Shown here piece after piece: positions 9,211 through 17,283 of a stretch of 64,000 nucleotides of DNA (positions are counted from its first letter, which is position 1; each line of letters starts with the position of its first letter). The position numbers and the translations under genes were made by a program. The notes below the pieces were generated by a model. That model had not been told where the DNA came from. It was given only the letters and a program-made list of their open reading frames with translations, and ran no database searches. The DNA is from Fodinibius salinus. Lineage in GTDB: Bacteria; Bacteroidota; Rhodothermia; Balneolales; Balneolaceae. Where the stretch lies: contig NZ_VNHY01000001.1 in the NCBI RefSeq assembly GCF_008124865.1, positions 744,001-808,000 on the forward strand, read 5' to 3'.

Positions 9211-10050
9211 ATGATATATGCACGTAGCGTCATATTATTGTTAATAGTTCTCTTTAGCTGGGAAAGCTTCGGAGTCTCATCTGCAACAGCCAAAAGTGTA
9301 ATTCTTGATCCTCTCCAAGAATTACCTTCGCAGAAAAAAAATCATTCTGATCCATCACCGGAATTTGATAAAGAGCTAAATTCGCTGATTCATATCCTTA
9401 AAAAAGAGGGCTTCGATATCAAAAAACTGCTCGAAGATCCACGCTTTGAGCTATATAATAACATCGCCGATCGATTCCGAAAATCAGCCGAACGGAAATC
9501 ACACAGTCTATCATCCTATAAACAAGTACTCGGTTTTAAGGATAAAGGAGAGCAAATTGTTTACTTCCTCGAGGATTACCAAAAACAACTCGACAAGGCT
9601 GAATCACAATACAATATTTCAAGATATGTAATTGCCGCTATTATTGGCATAGAATCAGACTTTGGCAATAACGTAGGAACCTATAATCCCTTTAACGCCT
9701 ACGTTTCGATGTATGTAGAAAAGTATCGCCAGCAGTTTGCCAAGGCTCAAATCAAAGAACTTTTAGAGTTTGTTAACCGAAAAAATATTGATGTTTATGA
9801 GCTTAAATCTAGCTATGCTGGCGCTATGGCTTTTGCACAGTTCATCCCCTACTCATTAAACAAATGGTTTGTCGGCGACGATATTTTCGATATGAATAAT
9901 AATATTATGTCGGTGGCCAATTATTTGCGCTATTTCAAACAAAAAACCAACAACATAGAAACAGCCGTACTCCGCTATAACCCCAGCAGTATGTATAAAC
10001 AGGCGGTGATGGACTTGGCTCAGCTGGCAGAAAAGCAACATAGAAATTAA
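9211..10050 (+). CDS. Lytic murein transglycosylase (MltB/SLT_2-like)
   Basis: Cleaves peptidoglycan glycan strands in the periplasm with anhydromuropeptide formation. Choosing the ATG at 9211 rather than the in-frame TTG at 9202 puts the signal peptide at the N-terminus (RSVILLLIVLFSWESFG). The catalytic region has AAIIGIESDFGNNVGTYN, with the catalytic glutamate in IESDFG, followed by SSYAGAMAFAQFIP and MSVANYLRYF, the standard MltB order. The protein is shorter than E. coli MltB and lacks the lipobox. It is followed after 68 bp by an exported metalloprotease-like gene. Confidence 0.85.
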   Translation: MIYARSVILLLIVLFSWESFGVSSATAKSVILDPLQELPSQKKNHSDPSPEFDKELNSLIHILKKEGFDIKKLLEDPRFELYNNIADRFRKSAERKSHSLSSYKQVLGFKDKGEQIVYFLEDYQKQLDKAESQYNISRYVIAAIIGIESDFGNNVGTYNPFNAYVSMYVEKYRQQFAKAQIKELLEFVNRKNIDVYELKSSYAGAMAFAQFIPYSLNKWFVGDDIFDMNNNIMSVANYLRYFKQKTNNIETAVLRYNPSSMYKQAVMDLAQLAEKQHRN

Positions 10051-10118
10051 TTTTTGTAATTTTATTATACAGAATTATTTTTGGGGAAATCAATTCATCT
10101 TGATCTTAATTCCGTACT

Positions 10119-11045
10119 GTGAGCAAACAACTTATCTCTTTCATAGTCTTTATTGGCCTTGCTATAACTTTTGTAATCTTTTTTAGCACCATCTCATCTG
10201 GTACAAATCCGATACCTTGTCAAGAACCATTAACCTACCGCATCGCTTCAATTGATCCTCGGTTTGATACTGATCGTAAAACGATCCAAACAGTCATGGA
10301 AGATGTAGAAGCACTCTGGAAAACCGCACTTGATAAAGAAGTCCTAGAATATCGTCCCGAAGAAGGATTAGTAGATATACATATCGTTTTTGGGAAGGAG
10401 CAACAACGTACTAAGAAGGAAAAACAACTTTCGCAGCGAGTTCAACGGTTAAAAAAACAAATTTTGACTCGTAAGGAGAACCTGGAACGGTTGAGAAAAA
10501 CCTATGAAAAACGTAAGCGAGATTTTGATAAAAACAGAAATGCTTATTTAGTAGCAATCAAGAGTTTTAATACCCAGATAGAACAATGGAACAAACAAAG
10601 AGGCGGTATTCCTCCGGGCAAAAAAAAAGAAGTCAAACAAATGGAACGTGATATAAAACGGCTTGAAAGGAAAGTAAAACGTAAAAGGCAGAATACAGAA
10701 ATGATGAGGAAACGAGTGAATAACAAACTTGAACAAGTAAATAGACTCGTTAAAAAACAGAAAAATACTATTGACGAATATAAAAAACGATTTTCTGAAG
10801 CCCGTAAATTTAACCAGGGACAGTTTATCGCAAAAAAGGATGAACTACGAATCAATATTTACCAGTACCGTAACCGGGCAGAACTTAAAACGGTATTGGC
10901 ACATGAAGCAGGCCATGCTATGGGAATTCGGCATGTTGACAATCCCAAAGCACTTATGAATGACATGTTGGATGAACAAGATATTTTCAATCTCAAGTTA
11001 ACACAAGACGATGTATCCGCACTTGCAAAACAATGCGACCAATAA
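10119..11045 (+). CDS. Matrixin-like zinc metalloprotease with a long coiled-coil insertion
   Basis: 308 residues, GTG start; an N-terminal membrane helix or uncleaved signal (about 4-24) targets it to the envelope. The C-terminal zinc motif HEAGHAMGIRH (about 262-272) is the HExxHxxGxxH site of metzincins, followed by a met-turn-like ALMNDM. Residues about 95-235 are an extremely Lys/Arg/Glu-rich coiled coil placed inside the protease domain, between the early strand (VDIHIVFG) and the strand just before the zinc helix (ELRINIYQYRN). Such an insertion is unusual for matrixins. The peptidase role is inferred; the substrate is unknown. Confidence 0.7.
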   Translation: MSKQLISFIVFIGLAITFVIFFSTISSGTNPIPCQEPLTYRIASIDPRFDTDRKTIQTVMEDVEALWKTALDKEVLEYRPEEGLVDIHIVFGKEQQRTKKEKQLSQRVQRLKKQILTRKENLERLRKTYEKRKRDFDKNRNAYLVAIKSFNTQIEQWNKQRGGIPPGKKKEVKQMERDIKRLERKVKRKRQNTEMMRKRVNNKLEQVNRLVKKQKNTIDEYKKRFSEARKFNQGQFIAKKDELRINIYQYRNRAELKTVLAHEAGHAMGIRHVDNPKALMNDMLDEQDIFNLKLTQDDVSALAKQCDQ

Positions 11046-11121
11046 TCCGCTTTGTCTTTATCGGTGGGAATGTTAATTTGAAAAGTAACATCTTTAATAA
11101 AAAGGATGAAAGTATTCAATT

Positions 11122-11472
11122 ATGGCTCAGAAAAAAATAGATCCCGGTGAAGTTGTTAACCTTTACTCTCTGGACGAGGATATGCCTGAGGATACTACTC
11201 TGGCCCTCATGAAAACATCGGATATGGAAGTAATCCGAATGGTTCTGCCCAAAGACAAAGAAATTACTGAACACAGTGTAGACGGTGAAATATCAGTTCA
11301 GTGCCTGGAAGGAACCACAGCTTTTGATGTGGGGGAACAAACACACATTCTTTCAGAAGGTGACTGGTTGTATTTGGGCCGTAAGCAGCGCCACTCTCTG
11401 CGCGTGTTAGAAGATTCTGTTTTGTTGGTCACCATTCTGTTTATCAGGAACTCTGCTAAAGAAGAAGAGTAA
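11122..11472 (+). CDS. Cupin-fold protein
   Basis: 116 residues forming one small beta-barrel cupin domain (MVLPKDKEITEHSVDGEISVQ, then GDWLYLGRKQRHSLRVLED). Of the usual metal ligands, one histidine (EHSV) and the second-motif histidine (QRHSL) are present, so metal binding is possible. No catalytic assignment can be made; such stand-alone cupins often act in stress or sugar-related pathways. It lies 77 bp after the protease gene on the same strand. Confidence 0.7.
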   Translation: MAQKKIDPGEVVNLYSLDEDMPEDTTLALMKTSDMEVIRMVLPKDKEITEHSVDGEISVQCLEGTTAFDVGEQTHILSEGDWLYLGRKQRHSLRVLEDSVLLVTILFIRNSAKEEE

Positions 11473-11529
11473 TTCACCAACTGTCCGAATAATCTATATC
11501 ATAAATATTACGATATAGGACATACAATC

Positions 11530-11561
11530 TTTCGCAGAGATCCACAGAATCACTATCTTTA
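11530..11561 (+). promoter_or_regulatory. Possible Bacteroidota-type promoter
   Basis: TATCTTTA at 11554-11561 matches the TAnnTTTG -7 element in 7 of 8 positions, with a TTTCG at about 11530 some 20 bp upstream in place of the usual -33 TTG. It precedes the DUF457-type gene by about 33 bp. Weak evidence. Confidence 0.3.
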
Positions 11562-11593
11562 CGGACATTCGATTTTGAACCGAACTTTCTGCG

Positions 11594-12616
11594 ATGGATC
11601 CCGTTACTCACGGACTCATTGGCGCCACAGCCACACAGTCAACCCTCTCCACTAATACCGACATCCATCGTTCTGCTGCTATTGTTGGGCTTTTAGCTGC
11701 AATGACGGCCGACCTCGATGTTCTGATCAGTAATGCCAATGACCCACTGCTTAACCTGGAGATACACCGTCAATTTTCGCATTCCCTCATTTTTATCCCC
11801 GTTGGTGCACTCATCGTTGCATCACTGCTCTGGTTTTTTATGCGTAACAGGCTATCCTTTAAACAACTATATACCTTTAGTTTCATTGGGTATGGCACAG
11901 CTGGCCTGGCGGATATGTTTACCAGCTATGGTACAAAACTACTCTGGCCTTTTCTGGATGAACGGTTTTCCTGGAATATAATTTCGGTATTCGATCCCCT
12001 CTTTTCGCTGGGTATTATTCTTGCTGCAGGCTTTGCGTTCTATTATCGAAACCCTAAAACGGCGTGGCTGAGTTGTGGATGGATTCTGCTCTACCTCCTC
12101 TTTGGATTCATCCAACACGAACGTGCAGAAACAGTGGCACAGAAACTTGCTTATAACCAAAATCATCAAGTTAATCGGATGGTGATTAAACCGACTATTG
12201 CCAATACGCTGCTATGGAGTATTCGCTACGAAACCGGGGACACACTTTATGCTCATGGCGTGCAACTTACTCCCTTCGCAGATCCAGTTATTTATGAAGG
12301 AGAATCCGCTGGTATCCTAGACTGGCAAAAACAATATGCGCCTTACAAGGGCAGCGTAGTTTATGAAGATATTAAACGTTTCGACCAGCTTTCTGAGGGG
12401 TATTTAATCCGGCATCCCAAACATGAGGATGTCATTGGCGATGGAAGATACGCCATGATACCCACTAAAATGAGTCCTTTATGGGGCATCCAAGTGGATA
12501 CCTCACATGCGGATCAACATGTATCGTTTCAAACCTTCCGAAATTCAACAGCTGACCTAAGAACCAAATTTTTAAACATGGTTTTTGGCCAATTCTTAGA
12601 AATAGAAGCAAAATAG
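11594..12616 (+). CDS. Membrane-bound metal-dependent hydrolase-like protein (YdjM/DUF457 family)
   Basis: 340 residues starting MDPVTHGLIGATATQS, the conserved opening of the DUF457/YdjM family in which the histidine and later IHRQFSHSL residues are the putative metal ligands. Four or so transmembrane helices follow (about 65-170), then a soluble C-terminal half (about 180-340). The family was named for sequence similarity to hydrolases; no reaction is established. YdjM is LexA-regulated in E. coli, but I see no LexA box here. Confidence 0.8.
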   Translation: MDPVTHGLIGATATQSTLSTNTDIHRSAAIVGLLAAMTADLDVLISNANDPLLNLEIHRQFSHSLIFIPVGALIVASLLWFFMRNRLSFKQLYTFSFIGYGTAGLADMFTSYGTKLLWPFLDERFSWNIISVFDPLFSLGIILAAGFAFYYRNPKTAWLSCGWILLYLLFGFIQHERAETVAQKLAYNQNHQVNRMVIKPTIANTLLWSIRYETGDTLYAHGVQLTPFADPVIYEGESAGILDWQKQYAPYKGSVVYEDIKRFDQLSEGYLIRHPKHEDVIGDGRYAMIPTKMSPLWGIQVDTSHADQHVSFQTFRNSTADLRTKFLNMVFGQFLEIEAK

Positions 12617-12696
12617 AACAGCAAACAATTGGGGAATCAACATAAAGGACGTTATTTTAACGATTCACTTTTTCCCATCTTTTACACTACTCACCA

Positions 12697-13539
12697 ATGT
12701 TGAATCTCGGAACTTTTCAAACGCTCAACGTAGCACGACAAACCGATCATGGCTACTATCTGCAAAACACCTCCCACAAAGGTGACGATGAAGTACTACT
12801 TCCCACTTCTCTTGCAGACCGAGAGCTACAAAAAGGAGAAAATGTACGCGTTTTTCTGTATAAAGATGGCGAAGAGCGGCTTACTGCCACCATGCAACAA
12901 CCCAAAATTACCCGGGACAGTATAGCCTTTCTGCGGGTTAAAGAAGTGAATAAAATTGGGGCATTTTTAGACTGGGGGCTTGATAAAGATCTTTTCGTAC
13001 CCCACAGCGAGCAACTGGACTCCATGAACGAAAATCAATCATACCTCGTCTGGATGTATCTCGATGAAAAGACAGATCGGCTGGTTGCCTCAGAAAAACT
13101 TGATCACTTTCTGGATAACAGCGAAATCACCGTTGAAGAACATGAAGAAGTTAATCTATGGATACGAAAGAAAACTGATCTGGGATATAAAGTAGTGATC
13201 AATGAAAAATACGATGGACTTATCTATCACAATGAGTTCTACCGAGATGTACATTACGGCGACAAAACCACAGGCTATATCAAGCAGATTCGTTCTGATA
13301 ACAAAATTGATGTTACACTACGTCCCATTGGATATGACAAGGTAGAACCCAACGCCCAACATATTCTTGATCGACTACAACAAGTAGGCGGCTATCTGGA
13401 TTTGCATGACAAAAGTGATCCCGACGAGATTCAAAATCGTCTGGAGATGAGTAAAAAAACATTCAAAAAAGCAATCGGACGACTCTATAAAAAAGAGATT
13501 ATCCGTATTGAAGATGATGGAATATACCTTCAAGATTAA
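12697..13539 (+). CDS. S1-domain RNA-binding protein, CvfB/YitL family
   Basis: 280 residues with the CvfB arrangement of S1 domains and a C-terminal winged helix. Visible are VKEVNKIGAFLDWGLDKDLFVPHSEQ (typical S1 strand order, about residues 71-96), a third domain with GYKVVINEKYDGLIYHNE, and a C-terminal winged helix (RLEMSKKTFKKAIGRLYK) that ends the family. CvfB proteins bind RNA and affect virulence and gene expression in Gram-positives. The gene is followed by a palindrome that may be its terminator. Confidence 0.85.
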   Translation: MLNLGTFQTLNVARQTDHGYYLQNTSHKGDDEVLLPTSLADRELQKGENVRVFLYKDGEERLTATMQQPKITRDSIAFLRVKEVNKIGAFLDWGLDKDLFVPHSEQLDSMNENQSYLVWMYLDEKTDRLVASEKLDHFLDNSEITVEEHEEVNLWIRKKTDLGYKVVINEKYDGLIYHNEFYRDVHYGDKTTGYIKQIRSDNKIDVTLRPIGYDKVEPNAQHILDRLQQVGGYLDLHDKSDPDEIQNRLEMSKKTFKKAIGRLYKKEIIRIEDDGIYLQD

Positions 13540-13562
13540 GCTAAAATTATCAATTTTTAGCT
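13539..13562 (+). terminator. Possible terminator hairpin after the cvfB-like gene
   Basis: AGCTAAAA (13539-13546) and TTTTAGCT (13555-13562) form an 8 bp perfect stem with an 8-base loop, overlapping the last base of the stop codon. The run of T lies inside the 3' arm rather than after it, and the stem is AT-rich, so termination is plausible but unproven. Confidence 0.3.
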
Positions 13563-13879
13563 GAGTATTTTTCCGGTTTCCAGCTCTCCTCTTTTAGGAA
13601 TCGGACCTGGAATGTAATCTAAAACCCTTCCTCATCTTTGGTCTCTATACTATCCCTCAAAATAACAACTAGCCTTTTCTATAAAGGCTACAACATAGGG
13701 TTCTAAAACAGTCTTTTTCTCATAAAAAACTTCATTTTCTCCTTCCCTTGAAGTTGCTAGTACTAAAATAAAAGGGGGATAAAATAAATATTTTTAAAAA
13801 AGTGCTGATGTCTCGGAACTTTTAATATTGACTGGACTATAAAGGGTACACTCAAAATATATTTTCGGAGGTACTCAAA
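13563..13879. other. Non-coding stretch before the 48-codon ORF
   Basis: No credible gene. A perfect 8 bp hairpin TAGCCTTT/AAAGGCTA (13670-13690, 5-base loop) is present without a T-tract. The leader of the small ORF contains TTGACTGGACTATAAAGGG (about 13830-13850), which could be part of a promoter, but spacing fits neither the sigma-70 nor the Bacteroidota consensus well. Confidence 0.35.
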
Positions 13880-14026
13880 ATGATTGAACAGTACATACAT
13901 ATCGTAATGAGCTACTTGGAAATGGGCATCGAAATTGCGGGCTCTTACCTGATAACATTCGAAGGAATGATAGGATTATTTTTCGGTCTTTTTTTAGTTG
14001 GGATAATCTCAGAAATCCGCTCATAA
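13880..14026 (+). CDS. 48-residue predicted single-pass membrane protein
   Basis: Small ORF not similar to anything I recognise. It starts MIEQYIHIVMSYLEMG and has one strong hydrophobic helix with a glycine zipper-like pattern (GMIGLFFGLFLVGIIS, about residues 29-44), followed by a short charged tail EIRS. The reason to believe it is coding is a near-consensus Shine-Dalgarno GGAGGT at 13867-13872, 7 bases before the ATG, rare in this window. It sits alone in a 1 kb gene-poor region. Function unknown. Confidence 0.55.
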   Translation: MIEQYIHIVMSYLEMGIEIAGSYLITFEGMIGLFFGLFLVGIISEIRS

Positions 14027-14565
14027 CAAGTTTTTATTAGACCCAATAAGCATATAGTAAATCTTCTTGGCTTTCACCCTTTATGACCATCTACTTCTCT
14101 TGTCAAACAAACTAAAGTTGAAGACAGTATAACTGATATCCATCCCGATTGGTCTAATATATCTGCTATTGCCTCAATACCTATAATAGTTATTATCTAA
14201 TACAATCTAAGTTATTGTATCACAGTAACTTATAATATTCTATGTGATAAGTATTCTATATTACAACTGGTATGAATACTTAATTTTAAGTCAAATAAAA
14301 ACAATAACTTATGGGAATTTATGTTTTTAACCTTAATCTTTCCCTTTATTGCGGTTATTGAAACTTTTTACGGATGGATTAAAATTTAAGAAAGCAGTGA
14401 TTTTACTCTATTTCTGATCTTTACAATCCACCAAATATTATCTGTTCCCTACCCTTTTATTGACTAAATAAATTTCCTTATTCTGTTTTCTCTTATTTGG
14501 TTGGTATCTTAGCAATCTTGTAAAAAGTTACCGATACGTTTATCCTCACTAAATTACTGTCGATT
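14027..14565. other. AT-rich non-coding stretch before the UPF0182 gene
   Basis: About 540 bp with no convincing gene. It contains an imperfect repeat area with ATACAAT/ATTGTAT (near 14200-14221). A 22-codon hydrophobic frame beginning about 14322 (MFLTLIFPFIAVIE) lacks a ribosome binding site and is not called. The promoter of the UPF0182 gene should lie at the right end; TATCTTAG near 14506 is a 7/8 match to TAnnTTTG. Confidence 0.35.
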
Positions 14566-17283
14566 ATGGGCAATGGTATTACTAAAAAAATTTACTGGAT
14601 TCTTATTCCTTTCCTCATCCTATTAGGTTTGGTGGGCATATCTTCTGACTGGATCGTAGAATTACTCTGGCTCGAGAATCTTGGCTTCAGTCAGGTTTTC
14701 TGGACAATAAAAATTACGCAGGTATTACTGCTTGGTGCTGCTCTTGTTGTATCGCTTCTTTATGTACTACCGAACATGAGGACGCTGGGTAACAATTTCA
14801 GCACCATGCATTTTGGGCAGTCTCCGCTGGCACAGCTCAAACTTGATGAAGTTAATCCTCAAAAAATAAAAAACACATTCTACAGTGTTGGTGCAGTTAT
14901 CAGCGGTTTCTTTTCACTGGCCTTTTTTATGCGCTGGGATACATACTTCCGCTTCCACTGGAATGAAACAGTAGGACAGCTTGACCCGATTTTTGGCCAT
15001 GACATTGGCTTTTACTTGTTTCGCCTTCCCTTTATTGAGCTTATCCAGACCAGCCTTACCTCCCTGGTATTTTTTGTGACAATTGCCACTATTATTCTAT
15101 ACGTATATGCAGGTGCGCTATCGATAAGTTCTGGCAAAACCATAACAGCACCTGCAAACATTAAAAAGCATATTAGCATCAATTTGGGTGTTTGGCTGCT
15201 GTTGCTCAGCTGGGGATACTACCTGGAGCGGTACAACCTGCTCTACAACAGCAATGGAGCCGTCTATGGAGCCGGATACATCGATATTAATGTACGGATG
15301 CCGGTGTTGTGGATTCTATCTGCTCTATGCTTCATTTTAGCAGTTTTTGCTTTTTACCAACTCTACAAAAACCGTATCAAATGGCTACTTGTTGGTGGTA
15401 TTACCACCATAATCATTGGTGTAGTCGGAAGTGGTTTACTTCCCGGGATGATACAGCAATTTGTAGTAGAACCCAGTGAGCTTCAGCTTGAGAAGCCATA
15501 TATCAAACACAGTATCTCTCAAACCCGCAAGGCTTATAAGCTGGACGAAATGAAAACACAATCATATAGCGGGCAACCGGCCAAGAAGATGAGCTGGCCA
15601 ACCATCCAAAAAAATGAACAAATTATTGAGAATATCCGGCTCTGGGATCCACGGCTGCTTATACAAACCTATCGACAACTGCAGGAAATTCGACTTTATT
15701 ACCAGTTCTTTAATGTTGATGTAGATCGTTATCAAACCGATGAGGGGTATATGCAAATGATGGTAGCAGCTCGTGAGCTCTCGGAAGAGCTACCGGAACA
15801 AGCCAATACATGGGTTAACCGGCGACTGCAATATACTCACGGCTACGGACTGGTTATGAGTCCCGTAGCACAGGAAGGCTCACAAGGTGGTGACCCTCGG
15901 CTTACCATCAAAGATATTCCCCCGGTAAGCGATATGGGACTCAATGTTGATAAACCTGCTATCTATTTTGGTGAACACAATGCTGATTATAAAATTGTAA
16001 ACACCAATGTGCGTGAGCTTGACTATCCACAGGGAGATAAAAATGTGTATGCCAATTACCAAGGAAGCAGCGGCGTAAATATCGGCAGCTTTTTCTCCAA
16101 ACTGCTTTTTGCCTGGCATTTTGGAGACATGAATATCCTATTTACTGATTATATCAATGATAACAGTAAGGTAATCTTCTGGAAACGTATTCAGGATCGT
16201 GTAAAACGTATTGCGCCCTTCCTGCGGCTCGAGGATAACCCCTACATTGTGCTCGATAACGGCAAATTATACTGGATGCAGGATGCTTATACCACTTCTG
16301 CGGATTATCCATATTCCGAACCTTACAACAACGATTATAACTATATCCGCAACTCTGTAAAAGTTGTGGTAGATGCCTATAACGGCTCGGTTGACTTTTA
16401 TGTATCCAATGAGGAAGATCCTGTACTAAATGTCTATCGCGATATTTTCCCGGAGATGTTTAAACCGATGTCCGAAATGCCCGGCACACTCAAGCAGCAT
16501 GTACGCTATCCTATTCATTATTTTAAAGCACAAATCGAAAAGTATAATGAATATCATATGACCGAACCGCAGGTATTTTACAATAACGAAGATCTGTGGA
16601 CGCGTCCCAATGAAAAGTACGGCGGCAGCTCCATCAAGATGGAACCCTACTATGTACTTACCAAATTGCCTGGCCAACAGGAGCTTCAGTACCTTCTTAT
16701 CAGTCCCCTTACTCCAAATAACCGGGACAATATGATTGGCTGGATGGCAGCAAATTCTGATGATCCGAATTATGGAGAAGTATCGGTATATCAACTACCT
16801 AAAGAACGTCTTATACTGGGTCCGGCCCAAATTGAAGCACGGATCGACCAAGATACCGAAATCTCTCGTCAGCTAGCACTTTGGGATCAGCGTGGATCGC
16901 GTGTAATACGCGGCAACCTGATGGTCATTCCTATCGAAAATTCATTCATCTATGTAGAGCCGGTCTTTCTTATTGCCGAAGGTGTAGATATACCCCAACT
17001 ACAGCGGGTCATCGCCACCTCCGGAGATAAGATTGCCATGCAACCTACGCTTTGGGAATCGATTGAGGCCTTGTACGGCAAAAAGCGACAACGTATTGCT
17101 GCTGCACCTGTTGACACAGCTGCCAGCCGGCCTGCACAATCTGTATCCTCTGCATCGGCCGAAACAATTTCGAAACTTCAGCAATTGTGGGATGAAGCGC
17201 GACAGGCACTACAAAATGGTGACTGGGAAAAGTATGGCAGTACAATGAAAGAGATGGAAGACCTTCTTAGCGAGCAGAACTGA
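14566..17283 (+). CDS. UPF0182 family large membrane protein
   Basis: 905 residues. The N-terminal third has about seven transmembrane helices (for instance IYWILIPFLILLGLVGISS, and segments near 50, 105, 170, 205, 245 and 280). The C-terminal two thirds form a large extracytoplasmic domain with family hallmarks such as YVVEPSELQLEKPYI-like QQFVVEPSEL, WDPRLL, TYRQLQEIRLYY, QYTHGYG and NPYIVLDNGKLYW. The family is widespread but uncharacterised. The last approximately 60 residues (SAETISKLQQLWDEARQALQ) form a short helical tail. Its end overlaps the end of the convergent histidine kinase gene by 17 bp. Confidence 0.92.
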   Translation: MGNGITKKIYWILIPFLILLGLVGISSDWIVELLWLENLGFSQVFWTIKITQVLLLGAALVVSLLYVLPNMRTLGNNFSTMHFGQSPLAQLKLDEVNPQKIKNTFYSVGAVISGFFSLAFFMRWDTYFRFHWNETVGQLDPIFGHDIGFYLFRLPFIELIQTSLTSLVFFVTIATIILYVYAGALSISSGKTITAPANIKKHISINLGVWLLLLSWGYYLERYNLLYNSNGAVYGAGYIDINVRMPVLWILSALCFILAVFAFYQLYKNRIKWLLVGGITTIIIGVVGSGLLPGMIQQFVVEPSELQLEKPYIKHSISQTRKAYKLDEMKTQSYSGQPAKKMSWPTIQKNEQIIENIRLWDPRLLIQTYRQLQEIRLYYQFFNVDVDRYQTDEGYMQMMVAARELSEELPEQANTWVNRRLQYTHGYGLVMSPVAQEGSQGGDPRLTIKDIPPVSDMGLNVDKPAIYFGEHNADYKIVNTNVRELDYPQGDKNVYANYQGSSGVNIGSFFSKLLFAWHFGDMNILFTDYINDNSKVIFWKRIQDRVKRIAPFLRLEDNPYIVLDNGKLYWMQDAYTTSADYPYSEPYNNDYNYIRNSVKVVVDAYNGSVDFYVSNEEDPVLNVYRDIFPEMFKPMSEMPGTLKQHVRYPIHYFKAQIEKYNEYHMTEPQVFYNNEDLWTRPNEKYGGSSIKMEPYYVLTKLPGQQELQYLLISPLTPNNRDNMIGWMAANSDDPNYGEVSVYQLPKERLILGPAQIEARIDQDTEISRQLALWDQRGSRVIRGNLMVIPIENSFIYVEPVFLIAEGVDIPQLQRVIATSGDKIAMQPTLWESIEALYGKKRQRIAAAPVDTAASRPAQSVSSASAETISKLQQLWDEARQALQNGDWEKYGSTMKEMEDLLSEQN

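Noticed and set aside
10544-10855. Minus-strand hydrophobic frame inside the matrixin-like gene
   Set aside because: Same effect: the complement of a Lys/Glu-rich coiled coil. The plus-strand protein has a zinc protease motif and is the real gene.
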